Positions 18,851-25,503 of a stretch of 25,503 nucleotides of DNA are shown one piece after another (position 1 is the first letter of the stretch; each line of letters starts with the position of its first letter). The notes beneath the pieces were generated by a model, which worked only from the letters and a program-made list of their open reading frames with translations, did not search any database and was not told the DNA's origin. The DNA is from Jimgerdemannia flammicorona (taxonomy: Eukaryota > Mucoromycota > Endogonomycetes > Endogonales > Endogonaceae), in contig RBNI01000962.1 of assembly GCA_003990745.1 (NCBI GenBank), positions 1-25,503 of the forward strand. The letters run 5' to 3'. The translations under genes and the position numbers were made by a program.

Positions 18851-20362
18851 AAAATATAATTATAACTTAGCCATCTTATAGCTAACAAACTTATATAAAT
18901 ATCCCCAGTATCTAGAGTAAATAAACTTTAGATTGAAATAGTTCCAAGCAAAGAGAAAGTGAGAGAACTAATAAGTCTATAGGTAGATATACTTCAAACT
19001 CACCCACTGTATCTCAAAAACTCTATAGAGTCAAAGAAGATTAAGTTTTTAAGATACATACTTATATAGTTATACATCTGCTATATTACAATAAATAAAA
19101 CTATTGAATAGATACTCAGAAACTATATTTCTTATAAGTAAGATAATTAGAACCACTATCTGATCTATGTAGAATTTATATATAACAAAACAGTCTAATT
19201 ACCTATTTATCTTTTTTATTTTTAGCTACTTTATTATTAAGACTCTAAGATCTCTACAAGTCTAGTTCTCTTTTAGAAAAGTAGTCAAACACAAGTTCCT
19301 ACCATCAAGAACCTTATTGATAAAATAGGTAAACTACTTAAAATTACTATTATAAATCTTCAGAAGGTCTAATATTATCAAGCCAAGTATACTGATAATA
19401 AATATAATGATGTCATCTATACTATTAATAATTAAGTCCTTTTGTCTACTAAGAATCTCAAGATATAATCTCAAGTTAACTATCTGTTAAATAAATTTCA
19501 ACTTAAATTTATTAGACTCTTTGAGATTATAAAATAAGTCTCTATATCTTTCTACTATCTTAAGCTATCTGAAATGATATATGTAAGTTTATTCAGTCTT
19601 CTATATATCTTATCTTAAGATCTAGAATTAGTCATTACTTTACTTTAGTTAAATTCTTAAGCCATCTATCTCTGTAATTATTTTCTAAAATACTTTTCAC
19701 ATTCAGACAGTAATGTTGAGCTTGAGAGATGTGATCAGGAGATTTTTTATATAATAATGTCCTCAGAAAAGTGATTATTAAGATACATATAAAACATAAG
19801 GCTATAATGATTAAGTATTTCTTAAAATAACAGAATTTTAGAACTGGTACCAGTTTTGTATAGTATATCTATAGCTTTGGCAGTTCATCAGCTATAATAG
19901 ATAAAGAAATTATTATTAGTAATATTTCTATTCCAATTATTAGGCTGACTTATTACTATATAAAAATCTTTCATATATTCAAATAATATAATACTATTAT
20001 CAATCTCAATACTAGAGCCCCCTTCTCAATATTAGCTCACTCTTTAATATTAGTCTACTTCTTTATACTCTATAGAAAAAAGCATTGATATCTTTTATAA
20101 AAGAAAGTCTACAGACTGAATGATCCTCAGCTCACTTAAAGAATTAAAAAAAACTACTTTCTGACAAGAATAAGACATATCTTACATTACTTGAAGCTAT
20201 AACAAAAGGAGAAAAAGATTATTAAAAGATGCAAGCACAAGTACTATTAGACTATAAGTTGATATATATAATATTCTCTTCATTAAAAATATAAATCAGT
20301 AATATTGAGATAGAGAGCAGAGATGACAGAATAGGTATGAGTCTTTAAACTTATATGGGGTC
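18850..20362 (-). mobile_element. AT-rich retroelement debris, possibly copia RT
   Basis: Very AT-rich, with stops in all frames. On the minus strand around 19560-19400 one can read RDLFYNLKES and, about 45 residues later, SIDDIIIF, in the spacing of the copia RT blocks YGLK and YVDDI. YFINKVLDGRNL follows near 19330. This suggests a decayed copia RT. The call is tentative because the remaining RT blocks were not found, and a gag origin cannot be ruled out. Confidence 0.4.
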
Positions 20363-20509
20363 TGTTAAAATTAATAAATATTATTAACTCCTAATGGTTT
20401 TTTATTTAGGATTTACACTTAGATCAGCTTGTTAAAAAAAAAAAAAAAAATTAGATAAGCAAGAACTCAGACTGATAAGAGCAGGCCCTTAGCACTATTC
20501 TTTTTAACA
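20363..20509. repeat. Candidate decayed LTR (TGTTAAAA ... TTTTTAACA)
   Basis: A 147-bp segment begins TGTTAAAA and ends TTTTTAACA, the TG...CA inverted ends typical of LTRs, with a 17-A run at 20434-20450 inside. No matching direct repeat or target duplication was found, so this is only a candidate boundary of the debris to its left. Confidence 0.25.
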
Positions 20510-20793
20510 ACATCAATATTGTTAGCATCTAGTATAGCCTCAGTGCCAGTGAGAATAGTCCTGATAGTCTGACTCTACTGATGATATACTATAAGACAAA
20601 CAATCTAGAGATGATGATAATTTGGAAGATATCAGTATCTTATTGTTATTTATTGCTTTATGTTATATATAAAAAATTATTTCTGATATATTAATTATTT
20701 GACTCAGGAGGAATATCAAGAGCATGAAGATGAATCAGAATATGAAGCAGTGGAAGCAAAAATCTTCAAAAAGGAAAGGATAGGTTCAAGCTG
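20510..20793. other. AT-rich to normal-GC transition, no gene assigned
   Basis: Base composition changes here from the AT-rich transposon block back to ordinary sequence. A short plus-strand frame, EEYQEHEDESEYEAVEAKIF (about 20706-20766), is acidic and could be an exon end, but I cannot connect it to the following gene fragment. Confidence 0.35.
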
Positions 20794-21179
20794 ATGGAAG
20801 CACACAGGTGGGAAATCCGAGATATCTATAATAAAATACCCAAGACAAATATGTGGAAATTGAAAAGTGGAACAATCGTTGAGGAGGAACTACTCAGCAT
20901 TGGCGAAGTATTGAATTTCGACTAGTAAGTAAAGATATTGGATAATTATCATGTTTATGAATTATGAACTTGTTACTAATTGGATATTTTGGTTACATTC
21001 ACTCATTTATTCTAGATACAGACAACGACATCATCAAAAATAATTTCAATAAACAAGACTTCCGGGAACTGGTACACAGATGTGTGCTGCTGCCATTGGC
21101 GAAGGTTTGCGAATTGTTGTTGCGGACATCAGCAACGGATGTGCTGGGTTGGGCGCTAGTCGCCAATGTTGATACATGA
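20794..21179 (+). pseudogene. Uncharacterised fungal protein, fragment in two parts
   Basis: From the ATG at 20794 the frame gives MEAHRWEIRDIYNKIPKTNM and then KLKSGTIVEEELLSIGEVLNFD, running into a splice-like GTAAGT at 20925. A second frame gives IHSFILDTDNDIIKNNFNK and DFRELVHRCVLLPLAKVCEL, ending at 21177-21179. The pattern W.IRD...IP...WKLKSG..VE......G....D..HSFILD resembles uncharacterised proteins I associate with Mucoromycota, from memory only. The intron is odd: a good branch site (TTACTAAT) and the AG at 21015 exist, but that AG falls after HSFIL, and using it creates a stop. The N-terminus and C-terminus look incomplete, so I treat it as a broken gene. Function unknown. Confidence 0.4.
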
Positions 21180-21870
21180 ATGACGACACTAGTGGTGGTG
21201 AGGCTGCAATGATTTCCGTTTACGGTTCAGCCACAATAGTCGAAAAACCTCCAAAACATACGTGTGCCTCGCCATCATGCGCTCCGTCGCCCCCCTCGAG
21301 CGCCTCAAATCCCATCAACAGTAGTTCAAAGCCTATGCTATACAATGCGCTCTGCAACAGCATGACGACTTCTCCATCGCTGACCCGACCCGTCCGCTCG
21401 AATCTGGCCGCACGATCCTTGGCCACGAGTCCTCTGCGTCATCTACGTGGATGGTGCCTATGAACGAATTCGCAGCGCAGAATCCCGGCGTCATCACTGA
21501 ACCGATGGGATGCGTGAGGAGGTCCAACAACAGCAAGATGGCCGTGTTCGTGGATCTCGATGGGTCAGCCGCGTGCAGGGAAGCAGAGCGAGGGGGCAGA
21601 CGAGAGTGGCGGGGCGCCGTGGGCTGACTTGGGGACGGAAAGATATAGGAAGAAGGATAATGTGAGAGAGGAGACTGCATGGGTGGCAGACGTTGTCGCA
21701 GAAGAGCGGAACTAGGAGCGCGGTAGGGAACGAGAGAATTGAGGAGGGAAGCAAGCCCTTTTGTCAAGTGCAACAAAAATTATGGCAGAGCTTACGTGAT
21801 AGAGTACGCCCTGTATTTTGAACTAAACGGCAAAAGTGAGGTCACAAAACATATATCCCAGATCCGAATT
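21180..21870. other. Normal-GC region with possible but unassigned coding potential
   Basis: Both strands have protein-like frames. On the plus strand, 21349-21570 (preceded by a TAG) reads HDDFSIADPTRPLESGRTIL and later PGVITEPMGCVRRSNNSKMA, VFVDLDG. On the minus strand, 21220-21426 reads MLLQSALYSIGFELLLMGFEA. I recognise neither, and they overlap, so at most one is real. Confidence 0.3.
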
Positions 21871-21872
21871 TG

Positions 21873-22470
21873 TTAAGCGCTCGGACCGACCACAAAGCCG
21901 TAACTCCACCTCCTCCCGCCCATGACCTTCTCCAACACTGCAAGCCCCACCCTCACAACAAGGTCGACCAGCTCCTTGGCCGAGATGGGGCTGTTCTTAA
22001 GCCCAAGGCGAGCACAAGGCCACATGGAGGTGTCCACGCACTTGCCTAGTTCAGAGAGAGCGGGAGGGAGACATGGTGACATGTCGGCACATAAACGAAG
22101 CAGTCCCATGCCACACCACTATAACCAAACTTGACAGCTGAGCTGGCGAACGTACCTTGCATCAGGTCCACCGAAAGAGGCGTGAAGCCTGGAGTGTGAT
22201 GAATCCTTAGGCAGATAGTTTGTGACCAGGTAGGCGTCAAAGCAGGCGGTCTCTACATTTCCATTATAATAAAATCCCACAAACAATTCGAGGATGAGTG
22301 GAAATCCGGAAAGATGACGGTGGGTAGTTATGGCTCTGACTGACCTTATTAACTTTGGCGTCCCGACCGACATATACGCTTCCACCGGCTACAAAGACCC
22401 TTGTAGCAGCTGGCGCCGACCTGAAAACGGTTGTCGAGTACCGGGTATTTCCTGTGGATGTCAAAGACAA
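21873..22470 (-). CDS. Possible spliced gene of unknown function (tentative model)
   Basis: A tentative minus-strand model: an exon at 22470-about 22345 (MSLTSTGNTRYSTTVF, RVFVAGGSVYVGRDAKVNK) ending at a GTCAGT donor; a middle exon starting after AATGTAG near 22258 and ending at a GTACGT donor near 22155; and a last exon starting after CTGAACTAG near 22049, reading KCVDTSMWPCARLGLKNSPI, SAKELVDLVVRVGLAVLEKV, to TAA at 21873. These join without a stop through the middle exon. No domain is recognised, composition on the opposite strand is also open, and the first donor is weak. Confidence 0.3.
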
Positions 22471-22531
22471 GGACAGTTGAACTGCGCAGTTATAACGTCG
22501 CTATCCCCTCCACCTCATTGAGGCGAGGTAT

Positions 22532-22683
22532 CGCGTGGCCTCGAAAGATGTTGACGCGAACGCGTGAACTCGAAGAATGTTGACATGAACGTGTGGACTC
22601 AAAGGATGTTGACATAAACGCGTGAACTCCAAGGATGCTGATGCGAACGCGTGGGCCCGAAGGATCTTGACGCGAACGGGTAC
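22532..22683. repeat. 29-bp minisatellite, five copies plus a partial
   Basis: Units at 22532-22560, 22561-22589, 22590-22618, 22619-22647 and 22648-22676, then the start of a sixth. The consensus begins CGCGTGAACTCGAAGGATG and ends TTGACGCGAA. Copies differ at a few positions each, often at CpG. A 29-bp period is not a multiple of three, so it is unlikely to code. Confidence 0.93.
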
Positions 22684-23348
22684 ACAATGTTCTGGACGAA
22701 AACAAAACTGCCAACAGTGGGCTTGGAAAAGGCAGTCCAGACCAGCACATTTTAAAAGTTGCTTTATTCTTTATTTTCAAAATATATATACATATGTATA
22801 TACTATAACATAGTTGGCAACGACCCGGCCAGAATCTAGTCGGAAACGGCGGTTTCGCCCTTGCTTAAGGGGTTCATCAGTTGGCTGTAAAAGCAACCAA
22901 GACCTACCGTGGGTGCAAGTTAGCTCTCGCTAGAGAGCTCCATTGCAGAGCCACTGGTGGCCAAAGAATGTGAGTACTTCGGCCAGGTGTAAGGTGGTGC
23001 TCGAAATGAAAAAAACAGTATTTATGCTTGACAAAAGAATAGATGGCTAACTACTTATCTTAACAGTGAAGGTCAACCTGCACCAGCGTTCGAGATATTT
23101 AACGGGTCCGATTTTTTGTGGCGTCTCATTGGTGGTGACGTCTTTCAAATCGCCATCCAATTAAATATATATTTGATTTCGAACGTTCTGGGCCTAGCAG
23201 CGAGATTTCACAGCGTGCCATCCGACAGACACATATTTATGCACACACACACATTTAAATTTAAATTTGCTTCAATATACAGAACTATCTAATTGTAAAT
23301 ACTACTGTCTGTACAAATATATATATCTAGGCAATGCTACTACGACTA
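22684..23348. other. Intergenic region downstream of the flavodoxin gene
   Basis: No gene seen. A GC-richer block at about 22815-22990 contains a perfect 7-bp hairpin, AGCTCTC-GCTA-GAGAGCT (22922-22939). AT-rich microsatellite-like stretches (TATATATACATATG near 22785, ACACACACAC near 23235) follow. The 3' UTR of the flavodoxin gene should lie in the right part. Confidence 0.5.
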
Positions 23349-24157
23349 CTACTGCTTGCCAGCAACATAGGTCTTGACAAGTTTGCCAAAGTTCTCGCCT
23401 TGGGTTTTGGCGACAGCGAGCTCAGACTCACTGGGCTGACGGGAGCCATCGCCACCCGCGATGCAGCCCGCGCCGTACGGGCTACCCCCGTTGACGGCTG
23501 AGATCTAAAGTGACGCCAAAAAAAAAATAGATTAGTTACCGAGTAGTAGTATTTGGTTGTTTAAGGGAAAAAGTTCAAAGTCATGTTCCCATGTTACTCA
23601 CATCGAAAAGGTTGGGGTTGGCATAGCCGAGGGGCACATAGATAATACCATGATGAGCCAGGTAAGGTATGGTGGTGAAGATGGTCGTCTCCTGCCCACC
23701 ATGTTGAGAGGCAGTGGAGGTGAATATACCCGCGAATTTGCCTGTAAGAGCACCCTTAGCCCACAGGCCACCAGTTGAGTCAAGGAAACTGTTCACGGAG
23801 GTGTGGAAATAATGTGAGATGATTTTGGTCTACACTTTGCATCCTAAAAATTGTCACTATTGCATATAGAATTGCTAGAATATATACATACGCCTTGAAC
23901 TGAGCAGGCATCTGGCCGAAACGTGTACCGAAGCCAAAGATAAAGCCATCAGCCTCCTCCAATTCCGCAGCAGTAATGATGGGAACATTGGGCTTTGGAG
24001 GAGCATGCATCTTGGCCAAAATCTCCTCAGACAAGGTCTCAGGAACCTGATAGATCTTGGCTTCGACGCCAGACGCTTCGAGGCCCTTTTGCACCTCGAG
24101 GGCCATCTTGTAGATGTGGGAGTAGGTTGTGTAGATAACAATGTAAACTTTGGCCAT
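23349..24157 (-). CDS. WrbA/Pst2-type flavodoxin-like NAD(P)H:quinone oxidoreductase
   Basis: Three exons on the minus strand: 24157-23892, 23788-23602 and 23504-23349. Introns are 103 bp (GTATGT...ACAG) and 97 bp (GTGAGT...TTAG). They join to an intact 202-residue protein, the usual size for WrbA, Pst2 and Ycp4. The start [19 protein letters not shown] is the flavodoxin beta-1/P-loop FMN site. EGxx-type helix and [20 protein letters not shown] follow, then [73 protein letters not shown] and [20 protein letters not shown], all family hallmarks. These cytosolic or membrane-associated FMN enzymes reduce quinones by two electrons and limit oxidative stress. GFGTRFG replaces the usual G.PTR.G. 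A TATA-like box lies 95 bp upstream. Confidence 0.93.
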
Positions 24158-24251
24158 TTCGAAAAGTTGTGGTGGTTGTTTTTTTTTTAAAAAAGGAGGA
24201 GCTTGACTTTAGGATTTGTTGGATGATGAAGAAGTAAGTTACAGAGGAGTG

Positions 24252-24259
24252 TATTTATA
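24252..24259 (-). promoter_or_regulatory. TATA-like box of the flavodoxin gene
   Basis: TATAAATA on the minus strand, about 95 bp upstream of the ATG at 24157. Position and sequence suit a core promoter, but no transcript data support it. Confidence 0.5.
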
Positions 24260-24540
24260 CCAATCTGGTAGTCCAGTTCGATATCGTGACATTGTGACAA
24301 TTAGTTACATACCACAGCGACAGTCATGGCTGGTGACAAACCTAACTCCGATCATGACAAATTTATTGTGACGGGATTTCTAACCTTTGTAATGCACGGA
24401 ATTTCTGACAAAAGGTATAATTTGATTATTTATTGTAATACATGGATTGTGTGAGGATGATAGCCGAAGCCCCCCCCCCCACACACACACACCCAAAAGG
24501 CCTTATCTTTTTATTTTATTTATCTATTATTATTATTATT

Positions 24541-24573
<33 letters not shown>

Positions 24574-24845
24574 CTATCCTCGCTGCTGACATGTTTGCGT
24601 TGTCGTCTCGGATTGCTTTGTGTATATGCTGCAATGAGTCTACCCCATGGAATTAGCGAAGTTTTAGAAGCTCGCCGTGAGTCCGAAACAAGTGCAATCC
24701 TTAGGCGGCAATGTCTACTCTATGGCGTTAAGCTTTAGAAACTCGCCGTGAGTCTATGAGTGCCGCAATTTGTCAGGATTTCAAATTACACGCACGTGAA
24801 ATCACCCCTTCCCCCTTAATAATTTTCCGCTTTAACTCGATACAG
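24260..24845. other. Intergenic region between the divergent flavodoxin copies
   Basis: No gene seen. It holds a C10 run with an ACACAC repeat (24470-24492), a T-run leading into an A-run of about 26 (24548-24573), and a two-copy degenerate repeat: 24631-24683 and 24708-24754, sharing TTTAGAAnCTCGCCGTGAGTC. The promoter region of the minus-strand flavodoxin gene lies at the left end. Confidence 0.6.
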
Positions 24846-25451
24846 GCTCCCACACATTACACAAAGAACTCAAATGGCCAAGATCTACAGGGTGTGGCGA
24901 ATCGAAAGGTGCGGAAGTCAAAATCCTAAGGGTACCAGAAACGTTACCGGCTGAAGTCCCTGCACTGCCCGCACTCTCCGACATTGCCGTCGCAAACGTA
25001 AGCGTTCTCATCAAGGCGGATGGCATTCTCCTTGGTTCGACAAGGTTCGGCGGGGTGCCTCAACAATCCAAGGAGTGAGCGCCTTGGACAATTCCTTCCC
25101 TTGTTTTTAACAGTTTGTTTTTTCCTCCGAATCGCCATTGCAGCTCCCGCTATGCGACCGGTCAGCTGTGGTCAACTGGCGCGCTTACTGGCAAACCCTG
25201 TGGGATTTTTACGTCTACTGCTACCCAGGTGGCCAAAAGGCCACCAAATTTACCCCTATAACATAACTGGCTCACCATGGTATGCTCTATGTGCTGCTGG
25301 GCTATGTCAACGCCAACAATTTTGATGGGAGTAGTATAAAATCATCGACGACATTGAGTATTGGGTCTTTAAGTAGTGGACTAACAATCCATCTGATTTT
25401 TTTTTTTTAATTCTCTCGCAGATTTCAACCGTCAACAGCGGTAGCGCGTAG
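24846..25451 (+). pseudogene. Second WrbA/Pst2-type flavodoxin copy, decayed
   Basis: On the plus strand, head-to-head with the intact gene. Exon 24846-25074 reads SHTLHKELK, then SKGAEVKILRVPETLPAEV and KADGILLGSTRFGGVPQQSK. An intron (25075-25143, GTGAGC...GCAG) sits where the intact gene has its first intron. The next exon reads YATGQLWSTGALTGKPCGIF, TSTATQ; a missing G near 25228 then shifts the frame, and in the restored frame a TAA follows at 25264-25266 before LAHHGMLYVLLGYVNANNFD. The donor after NFD is GG instead of GT. The last exon from 25422 reads ISTVNSGSA and stops at 25449. The first exon with the FMN-binding start was not found. Intron positions match the intact gene, so it arose by DNA duplication, not retrocopying. 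Confidence 0.85.
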
Positions 25452-25503
25452 CAGGTAATTCTCACTTTAGAGTTTTTATATAGTGCTGTACCATACAAAA
25501 AAA

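Noticed and set aside
20434..20450. A-run as the tail of another LINE
   Set aside because: No LINE sequence precedes it and no target duplication flanks it. It is more simply a homopolymer in AT-rich debris.
10202..20510. CRISPR-like or satellite arrays in the AT-rich block
   Set aside because: The repetitiveness comes from low-complexity TA-rich sequence and degenerate transposons. No regularly spaced identical repeats exist, and the context is eukaryotic.
22921..22940. tRNA-like element near the hairpin
   Set aside because: No cloverleaf, A-box/B-box pair or acceptor stem could be built around the hairpin.
23557..23796. ORFs at 23557-23778 (+) and 23581-23796, 23598-23783 (-)
   Set aside because: They overlap exon 2 of the flavodoxin gene. 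The correct frame is fixed by the spliced model, and the others are shadows or run into introns.
24447..24656. Plus-strand ORF of 69 residues across the C-run, AC repeat and poly-A
   Set aside because: It is made of homopolymer and dinucleotide repeats (long Tyr/Lys runs) and has no homology signal.

Overview
The window looks like part of a nuclear contig from an early-diverging, transposon-rich fungus. Evidence: the 5' end of a eukaryotic 18S rRNA at the left edge, short spliceosomal introns (69-104 bp, GTATGT/GTGAGT donors), a fungal-type WrbA/Pst2 flavodoxin gene, and a TKL-type kinase joined to one-repeat-per-exon LRRs of the sort expanded in Mucoromycota. Mucoromycota (perhaps Endogonales) is my inference; the sequence does not prove it.

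Layout. 1-118: start of an 18S gene reading leftwards out of the window, then ETS/spacer. 1349-3387: a decayed kinase-LRR gene (+) whose last LRR exons are increasingly AT-rich and end in a transposon. 3388-11450: an old, 5'-truncated LINE full of C-to-T and G-to-A changes, split by a much younger, nearly full-length LINE of the same family (4291-10201) with a 42-nt poly-A tail and a 14-bp target-site duplication. The old copy also carries a palindromic MITE (10780-11113). About 11500-14050: Ty1/copia gag-integrase remnant (-). About 14200-18200: Ty3/gypsy polyprotein remnant (+) that encodes a dUTPase domain upstream of its reverse transcriptase; its integrase is interrupted by a second copy of the MITE (16993-17419). 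18200-20700: AT-rich retroelement debris. 20794-21179: fragment of an uncharacterised gene. 21180-22810: normal-GC sequence with weak exon candidates and a 29-bp minisatellite. 23349-24157: a complete, three-exon flavodoxin-like quinone reductase gene (-), the one clearly intact gene. 24846-25451: a head-to-head decayed paralogue (+).

Common thread. The old LINE, copia, gypsy and the distal LRR duplicates show the same mutation pattern: CpA to TpA and its complement TpG to TpA, which turns CAG/CAA/TGG codons into stops. This resembles repeat-induced point mutation (RIP), a process best characterised in Ascomycota. The younger LINE is much less mutated, and the MITE in the gypsy integrase keeps many CpA/TpG, so the nested insertions give a relative timeline. 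The most unusual coding content is the dUTPase inside the gypsy element.
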